Assembly (NCBI GenBank): GCA_002477275.1
Contig: DLOU01000027.1
Coordinates: forward strand, 1-13,546
DNA from: Caryophanales bacterium UBA7476
Lineage (GTDB): Bacteria > Bacillota_I > Bacilli_A > RF39 > UBA660
DNA: 13,546 bases
Direction: 5' to 3'
The notes under the pieces are model-generated. The model was not told the origin of the DNA. It saw only the letters and a program-made list of their open reading frames with translations, and did no database searches. Shown here piece by piece: positions 1 to 7,180 of the stretch. The translations under genes and the position numbers were made by a program. Within the stretch, counting starts at the first letter, position 1. Every line of letters starts with the position of its first letter.

Positions 1-36
1 CACATCTAGTTTACTACATCATTTTTTTAATTGTTA

Positions 37-64
37 TTGACTTTTTCCAAAAAAACTATATAAT
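37..64 (+). promoter_or_regulatory. Sigma-A type promoter for the leader/ncRNA
   Basis: The -35 box TTGACT (37-42) and a perfect -10 box TATAAT (59-64) are separated by 16 bases. Transcription would start near 71, just ahead of a strongly structured stretch that ends in an intrinsic terminator. This is among the best-matching promoters in the window. Confidence 0.75.
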
Positions 65-70
65 AAATAA

Positions 71-260
71 CAATTTATATGTAGTGGTTTGCAGAGATTG
101 GAAGTGGTCTTTATGGAACTTATTGTATATATGAAGATGATAAACCTATCATCGATACAAAAATCTATAGAGTCCTTCGACCCTCAAAAACCAGAATTAA
201 GAATTAAAATAGAAGAGAAGTAGTAGCTTTTATTAAATGGCCATTATTTCTCTTCTTTTT
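71..260 (+). ncRNA. Candidate structured small RNA or leader RNA (rod-like fold)
   Basis: The transcript predicted from the promoter at 37-64 folds by eye into one long rod. Outer pairs are 85-90 with 188-193 and 94-96 with 183-185. A 12-position helix pairs 106-117 with 164-175 with one mismatch. Inner pairs are 123-128 with 155-160, and a 7-bp stem 136-142/147-153 is capped by AACC. A separate terminator hairpin follows. Length (about 190 nt) and rod shape recall 6S RNA, but I recognise no conserved 6S sequence and the rod itself is only about 110 nt. It could instead be a 5' leader or attenuator for the regulator gene that begins at 280. No open reading frame of note lies here. Confidence 0.5.
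211..260 (+). terminator. Intrinsic terminator of the structured RNA
   Basis: AGAAGAGAA (211-219) pairs perfectly with TTCTCTTCT (248-256). The stem continues inward through mostly paired positions 220-228/239-247, including G-U pairs, and is followed by a T run (256-260). It ends about 20 bases before the start of the next gene, so it could end a free RNA or act as an attenuator. Confidence 0.75.
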
Positions 261-279
261 AGTTTAATGGGGGATGCAT

Positions 280-711
280 ATGAAATTATTGAGTTTAAAA
301 GAGCTAGATATGTTCGACTATGTAAAGACTAAGGAAAAGGTAGAAGAGTACATCGGTGATTTAAACATGATAAAATACAAATATCGAAATGTTCTACCTC
401 CACCAATAGCTTCAAGACTATTTGACATTAAAGTTCAATCTTCACCAACAAATAGATCTGGTATTGAATCTTACGTTGAGAAAAGGGATGAATATGACAG
501 AAAATATAAGCAAAAACTCAACGAGATATATGAAATAATTGAAGATTTTTCATATTACGAAAAAAGATTCTTTAAAGACTATTTTATCAATGGGGTAAAA
601 TTGCGCAATTTTGAAACAGAATTTGCTTGTGGTGAAAGAATGGTCGATCATATAAAAGAAAGCTCAATAATAAAATTTGCACTTGCTACAGATTTAGCAG
701 TATATAAATAA
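280..711 (+). CDS. Phage-type regulator-like protein (ArpU/RinA-like, tentative)
   Basis: A 143-residue protein without membrane segments, rich in charged and aromatic residues. The layout resembles small phage late-transcription activators of the ArpU/RinA type: a helical N-terminal half, then an EKRFFKDYFINGV segment and a C-terminal helix-turn-helix-like part ending in a hydrophobic segment (IIKFALATDLAVYK). The family call is from pattern memory and is tentative. I chose ATG 280 because GGGGG (269-273) is correctly spaced for it and abuts the alternative ATG at 274. It follows the structured RNA and terminator at 71-260 and is closed by a UUCG-loop terminator. Its place upstream of two recombinases fits a mobile-element regulator. 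Confidence 0.6.
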   Translation: MKLLSLKELDMFDYVKTKEKVEEYIGDLNMIKYKYRNVLPPPIASRLFDIKVQSSPTNRSGIESYVEKRDEYDRKYKQKLNEIYEIIEDFSYYEKRFFKDYFINGVKLRNFETEFACGERMVDHIKESSIIKFALATDLAVYK

Positions 712-735
712 AATCACTTCGGTGATTTTTTTATT
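711..735 (+). terminator. UUCG-tetraloop intrinsic terminator
   Basis: AAATCAC (711-717) and GTGATTT (722-728) form a 7-bp stem closed by C(TTCG)G and followed by a T-rich tract. It begins at the last base of the preceding stop codon. Confidence 0.85.
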
Positions 736-773
736 TGGAAAAAGTTAATTGTTGTAAGAAAGGAATATATTTT

Positions 774-917
774 ATGATAGGTAAAATTTTAGGAATAATA
801 TTTTTAATTCTAATGGGATTATTTACTATATGTTCTTGTAAAGTAGCTGATTGGGCTGATCAAGAAATGGAAGAGGAACTAAAAAGGAGAGAACAAGATG
901 AAGAAGAAAACATATAG
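774..917 (+). CDS. Small hypothetical membrane or lipoprotein-like protein
   Basis: A 47-residue protein with one hydrophobic segment (about residues 2-20) followed by a Cys pair (FTICSC) and a highly charged Glu/Lys/Arg tail. It could be a single-pass membrane peptide. The Cys residues only weakly resemble a lipobox. ATG 774 is preferred over the in-frame TTG at 735 because AGAAAGGA (757-764) is properly spaced for it. The gene overlaps the next by 20 nt, so the two are probably translated together. No function is recognised; it is likely cargo of the mobile element. Confidence 0.5.
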   Translation: MIGKILGIIFLILMGLFTICSCKVADWADQEMEEELKRREQDEEENI

Positions 918-1101
918 AGCAATAATTGATAATGATGGACATATTACAACAATGATTGTAGGTGGAGAAAGTAAAAAATCGGTTACGAAAGAACTAACCG
1001 ATTTTTTTATTAAAACAAAGCAAATAAAAGACTATAGAAGATTTGATATTCATCTTAAAGAAGTTATGTATATAGATGGTGAATATAAAACTATTGAGTA
1101 G
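898..1101 (+). CDS. Hypothetical 67-residue protein
   Basis: A small, soluble, basic protein of unknown function. Support comes from a good Shine-Dalgarno sequence (AAAGGAGA, ending about 8 bases before ATG 898), a 20-nt overlap with the gene before, and a stop codon that overlaps the Shine-Dalgarno of the gene after. The chain looks like a small alpha/beta protein. A perfect 13-bp inverted repeat resembling an intrinsic terminator lies inside the coding sequence (973-1007), encoding roughly residues 26-37. That could make transcription of the downstream genes conditional. Confidence 0.55.
   Translation: MKKKTYRAIIDNDGHITTMIVGGESKKSVTKELTDFFIKTKQIKDYRRFDIHLKEVMYIDGEYKTIE
973..1008 (+). terminator. 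Terminator-like inverted repeat inside a coding sequence
   Basis: Bases 973-985 pair perfectly with 995-1007 (13 bp; core ATCGGTTA/TAACCGAT) around a 9-base loop. The 3' arm ends in a run of seven T (1002-1008), and A-T pairs flank the core on both strands. It has the form of an intrinsic terminator, yet lies in the middle of the 898-1101 gene. Confidence 0.55.
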
Positions 1102-1109
1102 GTGATTCT

Positions 1110-1376
1110 ATGAAGATAGATAAATTAAAAGAAAAATTAGAAAAATATGAAAATATCCCACTATCTGAAATTGATATCAATGAAGTTGATGAAATTACAG
1201 ATATTAAAGTAAATAAGCGAAAGTCAAGTAACGATAGAATACTTGATTTTTTAAATACAGTTAAAAATCCTTATGTTTTTAAACATAATGGGAAATTAGT
1301 GAAAATTGGTTTTTCAGATACCGAAAAAACAGCTGATGAATGTATAACTAATGTACTTAAAAATCTATATAGATAA
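1110..1376 (+). CDS. Small recombinase-associated protein (DUF6870-like, tentative)
   Basis: An 88-residue soluble protein. It has an N-terminal charged helix, a middle segment rich in ID/VDEITDI, and a C-terminal half with the pattern FLNTVKNPYVFKHNGKLVKI followed by GFSDTEKT and a Cys. This resembles small proteins (DUF6870 type) commonly encoded beside recombinases in clostridial integrative elements; the match is from memory. No biochemical role is known to me. ATG 1110 follows AGGTGAT (1100-1106), which overlaps the stop codon of the preceding gene, so the two are probably coupled. The large recombinases start 65 nt downstream. Confidence 0.55.
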   Translation: MKIDKLKEKLEKYENIPLSEIDINEVDEITDIKVNKRKSSNDRILDFLNTVKNPYVFKHNGKLVKIGFSDTEKTADECITNVLKNLYR

Positions 1377-1441
1377 TTTTGCACCTTAGTACTTTTTTAT
1401 ATTTTTATTTATCATTTTCATAAAGTGAAAGGAGAATATCT

Positions 1442-3142
1442 ATGGCTGGTAGAGGTAAGAAAAAACTTAGTACAAATTCTACTGTTGCTAATTGGCTAGT
1501 AGGTATTTATACAAGAAGATCTTTTGATGATAATGAAGATAAAGAATCTAATACTATTACAAATCAAAAAGAAATGATTAATAGTTTTATATCAAAAGAA
1601 AAGAATATGACAATAGTCGATTATTATGTTGACGATGGATATACTGGTACTACATTTGATAGACCAGGATTTCAAGAGATGATGAAAGATATTTCTGATG
1701 GAAGAATTAATACTATTATAGTAAAAGATTTATCTAGATTAGGAAGAAATAGTCTAGAAGTAGGTAAATATATTGAAGAGATATTTCCTATATATAATAT
1801 AAGGATAATAGCTATTAATGATAATGTGGATTCGTTTAAAAGACCAGAATCTATAAATGATTTAATGGTTCCAATTAAAAATTTAATAAATGAAAGCTAT
1901 GCCAGAGACATATCTAAAAAAGTTTCTTCTGCTTATTATACGATGGCTAGCAATGGTAAGTATGTAGCTGGTACTTCTCCTTATGGTTATACATTTGATG
2001 AGAATGATAAACATCATCTTGTAGTTGATCCAGATGAAGTTGAAATTGTTAGATTAATATTTAATATGGCATTAAAAGGTGATGGCAGAGTTAAGATAAC
2101 AAAATATCTAAATGATCATAATATTTTATGTAGAAAAGAAATACAGCGAAGAAAAAAGTATAAATTATCATTAGATCCATTAGAAGAAACAATTAAGTAT
2201 AAATGGTCAACTTCTACAATAGGAAGAATGTTAACAAGTGAAATATATATAGGTAATTTAACTCAATTGAAAACGAAAAGAGAAAGTTTTAAAAATCATA
2301 AAGTAATAAATGTAGCAAAAGAGGATTGGGTAAGATTTGAAAAAACACATGAACCTATTATAACAAAAGCTGATTTTGATAAAATACAAGGCTTAATTAA
2401 AGTAAATGCTAAAAGATTATCAAATACTGGAGAAAGAACATATTCAATATATAATGGTGTTTTAAAATGTGCTGATTGTGGTAGAGCAATGTATAAGCAA
2501 GAAGACAAAAGAGGAAATCGCCAGCTATCAAATTATTTCTGTAATACATATTTATATATAAGCAAAACTTCTTGTAGCTCACACAAGATAAAAACTGAGG
2601 ATTTAAATGATATTGTTTTAGAATCCGTACAATTACAAGTAAAGCTAGTAATTGAATTAGATAGAAGTTTAAAAAGACTATTTTTTAAAAATAATAGAGA
2701 AACAGTTGAAAGTGAATATAAAAACAATACTAGAATAGCAGAAATAAAGATAAATAATTTGAAAAATAAAAAACTTCAATTATATGAAGATTGGAAATTC
2801 AATAATATAGATAAAGATGAATTTATAAATCAATCTAAACTTATCGAAGAAGACATTAAATTAGTTGAAGAAAAGTTAGAATTAATAACTAAAACATATA
2901 GGGATAATATAAAAATGATTAAAAGAAATGATTACTGGATAAATCATTATAGAAGAAATAAAAAAATAAAAAAACTAACTAGAGAAGTTATAAAAGAATT
3001 AATTGATGTTATTTATATAACTGCTGATGGTAATGTAGATATTCGTTTCAAATATAGTAATGAATATAAAGAGTTAGTAACATACTTGGAGAATGAAGGA
3101 GCTGTTAAGAAATGTCAAAATGGAGAGTTGGTATTTACTTAA
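1442..3142 (+). CDS. Large serine recombinase (first of tandem pair)
   Basis: A 566-residue site-specific recombinase of the large serine (resolvase/invertase) family, which cuts and joins DNA through a serine-DNA bond. The catalytic domain spans about residues 18-165, with Ser27 in YTRRS as the expected nucleophile and the DGYTGTTFDRP and KDLSRLGRN motifs (Arg99, Arg102). A recombinase domain follows (about 175-325), then a zinc ribbon (Cys343, Cys346, Cys367, Cys378), a coiled-coil segment (about 420-500) and a C-terminal tail. All parts look intact. Position 26 is Arg, where Leu is usual in the RLS motif. The start is supported by AAAGGAGA (1428-1435). It overlaps the second recombinase by 31 nt. 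Role: integration or excision of the element. Confidence 0.95.
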   Translation: MAGRGKKKLSTNSTVANWLVGIYTRRSFDDNEDKESNTITNQKEMINSFISKEKNMTIVDYYVDDGYTGTTFDRPGFQEMMKDISDGRINTIIVKDLSRLGRNSLEVGKYIEEIFPIYNIRIIAINDNVDSFKRPESINDLMVPIKNLINESYARDISKKVSSAYYTMASNGKYVAGTSPYGYTFDENDKHHLVVDPDEVEIVRLIFNMALKGDGRVKITKYLNDHNILCRKEIQRRKKYKLSLDPLEETIKYKWSTSTIGRMLTSEIYIGNLTQLKTKRESFKNHKVINVAKEDWVRFEKTHEPIITKADFDKIQGLIKVNAKRLSNTGERTYSIYNGVLKCADCGRAMYKQEDKRGNRQLSNYFCNTYLYISKTSCSSHKIKTEDLNDIVLESVQLQVKLVIELDRSLKRLFFKNNRETVESEYKNNTRIAEIKINNLKNKKLQLYEDWKFNNIDKDEFINQSKLIEEDIKLVEEKLELITKTYRDNIKMIKRNDYWINHYRRNKKIKKLTREVIKELIDVIYITADGNVDIRFKYSNEYKELVTYLENEGAVKKCQNGELVFT

Positions 3143-4680
3143 GACTATCATCTGATGACGATGATGATAAATTAGAATCAAATAGTATTACAAACCAAAG
3201 AAGTTTGATTAATTATTATTTAGTTGATAAAAAAGATATAACTGTATATAAATGTTATGCAGATGATGGATATACGGGAACTGATTTTGATAGACCTGCA
3301 TTTCAAGAGATGATGGACGATATTAGAAATAGAAAAATAAATTGTGTAATTGTAAAAGATTTATCTAGACTAGGAAGGAATTATATTAGTGTAGGTCATT
3401 TTATAGATGATACACTACCAAGATATAAAATTAGATTTATTGCAATTAATGATAATGTGGATTCTTTTCTAAGACCAGAGTCTATGAATTCATTGGAAGT
3501 ATATTTTAAAAATCTAATGAATGAAAGTTTTGCTAAAGATATATCTAAAAAAGTTAGAACATCTTTTGAAATAAGTAAGAAGAATGGAAACTTTATAGGA
3601 GTAGTTGCTCCGTTTGGATATTTAAAAGATCCTTATGATTGTCATAAATTTATTATAGATAAAGAAGCCGAAAAAATAGTAAAGAAAATATTTAAACTTG
3701 CTTTAAATGGAATTAGTAGGCAGGATATAGTTAATGAGTTAAATAAGAGTCATGTTCCAACACCAAGTAAATATATGAAAAGTTTTTGTAAGAAAAAATC
3801 ATCAATAGTTTTAGAAGAATGGAATGTTGATTCAGTTGATAATATATTAAGAAATAGAACTTATATTGGAAATTTAATTCAAGGTAAGACAACTAGAATA
3901 AGCCATAAAAAGCATAACATTGTAACTGTTCCAGAGGATGAATGGATAGTTGTTCCAGATCATCATAAATCTATTATAGAAGAAGAAATATTTGAACAAG
4001 TTCAGAGTATTATTTATAATCGTAATTCAAGAGTTAGTTCTAACGGTAAGTTTTATAAATATACAGGTTATTTAAAATGTGCTGATTGTAATTCTACTAT
4101 GAAAAAATTCAGTCGACCAAACAGCAATAGTATATTCTTTTATTGTAGTACATATATAAAAAATAAAGAATGTCATAAACATTACATTACTGAAAATGAT
4201 TTGGATAATACATTGTTAGAAATTATTAATAAGTATATCGAAGTAATAACAAATCTATCTGAAAAGATAAATAATAATATATCTATGTCATATATGGAAT
4301 ACGAAAAAGAGAATAAAGAATTTAAATTAATTGAATTAGATAAAGAAGAACAAAAATATAGAAAGCTAATTAATGAGGTAAAAGATGATTATAAGAATGA
4401 TTATATATCTAAGGGTGATTATGAATTATTTAAAGATAAATATATGTTTCAATTAAATAAAATTTTGCTGGAAAAAGAAGAATTAAATAGTAGTAAATCA
4501 AATCAAGAAAATATTGATCGAATCAATAAAATCAAAAAGATAGGAAAGATAGATTATATAGATAGAAATATAATTATAGAATTAATTGATAGAATTCTAA
4601 TACATGAATGTGGAGATATAGAAGTTATTTTTAAATATAAAAATTTATATGAAGATGCATTGAGGTATCTCAAATCATAG
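3112..4680 (+). CDS. Large serine recombinase (second of tandem pair)
   Basis: A 522-residue large serine recombinase, clearly paralogous to its upstream neighbour. Shared stretches include DDGYTGT, KDLSRLGRN, AINDNVDSF and RPES. The catalytic domain covers about residues 5-150 with Ser13 in YLRLS. A recombinase domain, a zinc ribbon (Cys323, Cys326, Cys345, Cys354) and a coiled-coil region (about 395-480) follow. ATG 3112 sits inside the end of the first gene and is preceded by GAAGGAG (3095-3101), so the two should be translated together in similar amounts. The arrangement recalls the CcrA/CcrB pair of staphylococcal cassettes, but whether both act on the same sites is inference. Its stop lies only 54 nt before rbgA. 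Confidence 0.95.
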   Translation: MSKWRVGIYLRLSSDDDDDKLESNSITNQRSLINYYLVDKKDITVYKCYADDGYTGTDFDRPAFQEMMDDIRNRKINCVIVKDLSRLGRNYISVGHFIDDTLPRYKIRFIAINDNVDSFLRPESMNSLEVYFKNLMNESFAKDISKKVRTSFEISKKNGNFIGVVAPFGYLKDPYDCHKFIIDKEAEKIVKKIFKLALNGISRQDIVNELNKSHVPTPSKYMKSFCKKKSSIVLEEWNVDSVDNILRNRTYIGNLIQGKTTRISHKKHNIVTVPEDEWIVVPDHHKSIIEEEIFEQVQSIIYNRNSRVSSNGKFYKYTGYLKCADCNSTMKKFSRPNSNSIFFYCSTYIKNKECHKHYITENDLDNTLLEIINKYIEVITNLSEKINNNISMSYMEYEKENKEFKLIELDKEEQKYRKLINEVKDDYKNDYISKGDYELFKDKYMFQLNKILLEKEELNSSKSNQENIDRINKIKKIGKIDYIDRNIIIELIDRILIHECGDIEVIFKYKNLYEDALRYLKS

Positions 4681-4686
4681 AAATTA

Positions 4687-4695
4687 TGGTATAAT
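4687..4695 (+). promoter_or_regulatory. Extended -10 promoter for rbgA
   Basis: TGGTATAAT is a perfect extended -10 element (TGn plus TATAAT). No good -35 box is found at the expected distance, as is usual for extended -10 promoters. Transcription would start near 4702, about 33 nt before the rbgA ATG. Confidence 0.6.
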
Positions 4696-4734
4696 TGATT
4701 AGTAAAGTTACTTACAAAAAAGGGAGTGATTTCT

Positions 4735-5616
4735 ATGAGTAATACAAACGAAAATCAAAGTGTTGCTAAAACCAATATCAACTGGTTTCCAGGTCATATG
4801 GCGAAAACAAAAAGAGAAATTGGTGAAAAGCTAAATTTAATTGATATAGTTTATGAAGTAATAGATGCTAGAATGCCGATTTCATCTAAAATAATAGATA
4901 TAGATAATTTAATTAAAGATAAGCCTAAAATACTTGTTGTTACTAAAATGGATTTATGTGATACTGAAGAGACTAATAAAATACTAAAAAAATATGAATC
5001 TGAAGGGTATAAAGTAGTTCCAGTTGATCTAATAAAAGGAACAAACATTCAAACTTTATTAAAAACAACAAATGAAATAATGTCAGATATAAATAATTCT
5101 AGATTAAATAAAGGAATGAAAGAAAGATCAGCACGTGTACTGATTGTAGGAGTACCAAATGCTGGAAAAAGCACTCTTATAAATAGACTTGTTGGAAGAA
5201 AATCAGCTGGAGTAGGAAATACACCAGGAGTAACTAAAAATCTTAGTTGGATAAGAGTAAATAAAGATATTGAACTTCTTGATTCACCAGGAATTTTATG
5301 GCAAAAAATGGATAATCAAGAAATAGCTCATACGCTAGCAGCTCTTTCATCTATAAAAGAAGAAATACTTAATCTAGATAGTATTGCTTGCTTTATATTA
5401 AAAAAAATTTATAAGCTATATCCAGATAAGTTAAAAGATAGATATGGACTTGAAGAATTAGATGAAGATTTTATAGAAGCATATGAAACTATTGCAAGAA
5501 GAAGAGGAGCTCTTTCAAAAGGAGGAAGAGTGGATTATTCAAGAGTTTCAGATATAATAATAAGGGATTTAAAAAATGGTTATTTTGGTCCAATAACATT
5601 AGATAGATTAAAATAA
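4735..5616 (+). CDS. rbgA: Ribosome biogenesis GTPase RbgA (YlqF)
   Basis: A circularly permuted GTPase needed for late assembly of the 50S ribosomal subunit; the family binds the pre-50S particle and hydrolyses GTP. From ATG 4735 the 293-residue chain shows the permuted motif order: G4 TKMD (70-73), G1 GVPNAGKS (139-146), a G2 Thr in GNTPGVTKN (161-169) and G3 DSPG (183-186). The N-terminal NWFPGHM carries the conserved catalytic His21 of this family, and a helical C-terminal domain completes it. ATG 4735 is preferred over GTG 4726, which lies inside the Shine-Dalgarno AGGGAGTGAT (4721-4730). Length is close to the roughly 280 residues usual in Bacilli. A terminator overlaps the stop codon. 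The element boundary lies just upstream. Confidence 0.95.
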   Translation: MSNTNENQSVAKTNINWFPGHMAKTKREIGEKLNLIDIVYEVIDARMPISSKIIDIDNLIKDKPKILVVTKMDLCDTEETNKILKKYESEGYKVVPVDLIKGTNIQTLLKTTNEIMSDINNSRLNKGMKERSARVLIVGVPNAGKSTLINRLVGRKSAGVGNTPGVTKNLSWIRVNKDIELLDSPGILWQKMDNQEIAHTLAALSSIKEEILNLDSIACFILKKIYKLYPDKLKDRYGLEELDEDFIEAYETIARRRGALSKGGRVDYSRVSDIIIRDLKNGYFGPITLDRLK

Positions 5617-5640
5617 TTTTTAATCTCTTTTTTTTATTTT
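5605..5640 (+). terminator. Intrinsic terminator of rbgA
   Basis: AGATTAAAA (5605-5613) pairs with TTTTAATCT (5618-5626), 9 bp around a 4-base loop, followed by a long T-rich tract (5628-5640). The stop codon TAA (5614-5616) lies in the loop. The stem is A-T rich, so strength is uncertain. Confidence 0.65.
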
Positions 5641-5666
5641 ACATCAAATTAAATAAATGATATACT
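5638..5666 (+). promoter_or_regulatory. Sigma-A type promoter for pssA-psd
   Basis: TTTACA (5638-5643) and TATACT (5661-5666) are separated by 17 bases. The expected start near 5673 leaves a leader of about 28 nt before pssA. Confidence 0.7.
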
Positions 5667-5700
5667 TATAAGGTATATAGAGTATAAGGAGTGTATAAGT

Positions 5701-6312
5701 ATGATAATAGGTAAATGGAATAAATCAGTTATACTAAGTTACATTGGACTATTCTTTGGAGTATTTGGAATTTATTTTGCTGTTATAACAAATAATATTA
5801 AAGCAGCTTTTGCATGTTTAATACTTTCAGGAATTTGTGATATGTTTGATGGAACAATAGCTAGAAAATGTAAAAGGACAGAGGAAGAAAAAGAATTTGG
5901 AATACAACTTGACTCATTAAACGATGTATTTAATTTTGCAGCACTACCTATATTAATTTTTATTGGTATGGGTTTAACAGAAATATATAATATTATAATT
6001 TACTGTGTATATGCAATGTTTGCAATAGCTCGCCTTGCAAATTTTAACATCAAAACAGCAAATCCAAATAAAAAAGCAAAGTATTATGAAGGACTTCCAG
6101 TAACATCAGCAGCTATAATATTTCCGGTTTTTTATTTATTATCATTTGTATTAAAAGAAAATATATTTAATCTAGTTTATTCTTTAATAATTCTTCTAGT
6201 AGGAATACTATTTGTTACTAATATAAAAGTTGCAAAGCCTGGTCTTAAAATGTCAATATTATTCCTTGTTATGGGAATAGTTGCTATAATTTTATATTTA
6301 TTTTTACTATGA
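5701..6312 (+). CDS. pssA: CDP-diacylglycerol-serine O-phosphatidyltransferase
   Basis: An integral membrane enzyme that makes phosphatidylserine from CDP-diacylglycerol and L-serine, the first step to phosphatidylethanolamine. The 203-residue chain has about six hydrophobic segments. The CDP-alcohol phosphotransferase signature is visible: Asp47, Asp50-Gly51, Ala54-Arg55, Gly67, Asp71 and Asp75. Eleven residues lie between Arg55 and Gly67 instead of the usual eight, a charged insertion (KCKRTEEEKEF). The DSLND and NFAALP segments match the phosphatidylserine synthase branch more than the phosphatidylglycerol-phosphate branch. The downstream decarboxylase supports this. AAGGAGTG (5686-5693) marks ATG 5701. 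Its TGA overlaps the psd ATG (ATGA). Confidence 0.87.
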   Translation: MIIGKWNKSVILSYIGLFFGVFGIYFAVITNNIKAAFACLILSGICDMFDGTIARKCKRTEEEKEFGIQLDSLNDVFNFAALPILIFIGMGLTEIYNIIIYCVYAMFAIARLANFNIKTANPNKKAKYYEGLPVTSAAIIFPVFYLLSFVLKENIFNLVYSLIILLVGILFVTNIKVAKPGLKMSILFLVMGIVAIILYLFLL

Positions 6313-7151
6313 CAAAATTATATAATAGAAAAACAAAATCATACGTTGAAACTGAACAATATGGAAACAATGCCCTAATAAAATTATACAGAAATAAGTT
6401 TTTATTAAGCATCGCAACATCTAAAATTGTTTCAGATATATATGGATTATTTACTAAAACAAAAGTTAGTAAGATTATGATAAAAAAATTTATTAAAGCA
6501 AATAATATTGACATGACTAGATTTAAAAAAGAAAAATATAATTCATTTAATGACTTTTTTATTAGAAATCTAAATAAAATTAATATAGACAAAAATAATA
6601 ATCATTTGATTAGTCCATGTGATTCAAAATTAATAGCATATAAAATAGATAATAATTTAAACGTTAATATAAAAGGAATAAAATATACTATTGATGAATT
6701 ATTTGATCATGAACATTTAGAAAAATATGAAAATGGATATATGCTTGTATTTAGGTTATCAGTTGATGATTATCATAGATTTTGTTATATAGATAACGGA
6801 GAAAAAATTAAAAAAAATACTATAAAAGGAAAATATCATACAGTAAGTTACCCATCTTCAAAATATAAAATATATAAAGATAATCATAGAGAATATACAA
6901 TTATGAATACACATAATTTTGGTGAAATAATATATATGGAAGTGGGAGCACTTCTAATAGGAAAAATAGTAAACTATGATTTAGATACATTTAAAAGAGG
7001 AGAAGAAAAAGGATATTTTCTTCCTGGAGGTAGTACAATAGTATTGATAGTAAATAATGTAAAAATAGATGATGATATATTAAAAAATAGTAAAAAGAAA
7101 ATAGAAACAATTGTTAATATTGGTGAAAAAATAGGAATAAAACAAAAATAA
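6309..7151 (+). CDS. psd: Phosphatidylserine decarboxylase proenzyme
   Basis: A pyruvoyl-dependent enzyme that converts phosphatidylserine to phosphatidylethanolamine at the membrane. The 280-residue proenzyme should cleave itself between Gly241 and Ser242 in LPGGST, giving a beta chain (1-241) and a short alpha chain (242-280) whose Ser becomes the pyruvoyl group. The processing triad is visible: Asp105 in SPCDSK, His156 in DDYHRF and Ser242. The GEIIYMEVGALLIGKI stretch is also typical. The GGST variant replaces the LGST of the Escherichia coli enzyme. Start and stop codons overlap with pssA (ATGA), so this ATG relies on translational coupling. A symmetrical terminator follows at once. Confidence 0.93.
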   Translation: MTKLYNRKTKSYVETEQYGNNALIKLYRNKFLLSIATSKIVSDIYGLFTKTKVSKIMIKKFIKANNIDMTRFKKEKYNSFNDFFIRNLNKINIDKNNNHLISPCDSKLIAYKIDNNLNVNIKGIKYTIDELFDHEHLEKYENGYMLVFRLSVDDYHRFCYIDNGEKIKKNTIKGKYHTVSYPSSKYKIYKDNHREYTIMNTHNFGEIIYMEVGALLIGKIVNYDLDTFKRGEEKGYFLPGGSTIVLIVNNVKIDDDILKNSKKKIETIVNIGEKIGIKQK

Positions 7152-7152
7152 A

Positions 7153-7180
7153 AAAGAGCTTGCTATACAGCAAGCTCTTT
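7153..7180. terminator. Bidirectional terminator between psd and the transglutaminase-like gene
   Basis: AAAGAGCTTGCT (7153-7164) pairs perfectly with AGCAAGCTCTTT (7169-7180), a 12-bp stem with a 4-base loop. On the minus strand a long T-rich tract follows the stem. On the plus strand only the arm-terminal TTT follows, so it should work better for the minus-strand gene. The stop codon of that gene (7163-7165) lies in the hairpin. Confidence 0.85.

Larger units (their letters stand above)
1..4680 (+). mobile_element. Right end of an integrated element carrying tandem serine recombinases (partial)
   Basis: Two adjacent large serine recombinases, a phage-type regulator-like gene and several small genes without housekeeping roles sit directly before chromosomal rbgA. 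This fits the recombinase end of an integrative or prophage-like element that continues leftward beyond the window. The exact junction is not visible, because only one end is present and such recombinases leave very short shared cores. It should lie between the end of the second recombinase gene and the rbgA start. No conjugation, capsid or replication genes are seen in the part shown. The left limit given is simply the window edge. Confidence 0.6.

Noticed and set aside
136..153. Stem with AACC loop as a tRNA or SRP RNA element
   Set aside because: No cloverleaf, no acceptor or T-arm motif, and no SRP domain IV conserved loop with GGAA cap.
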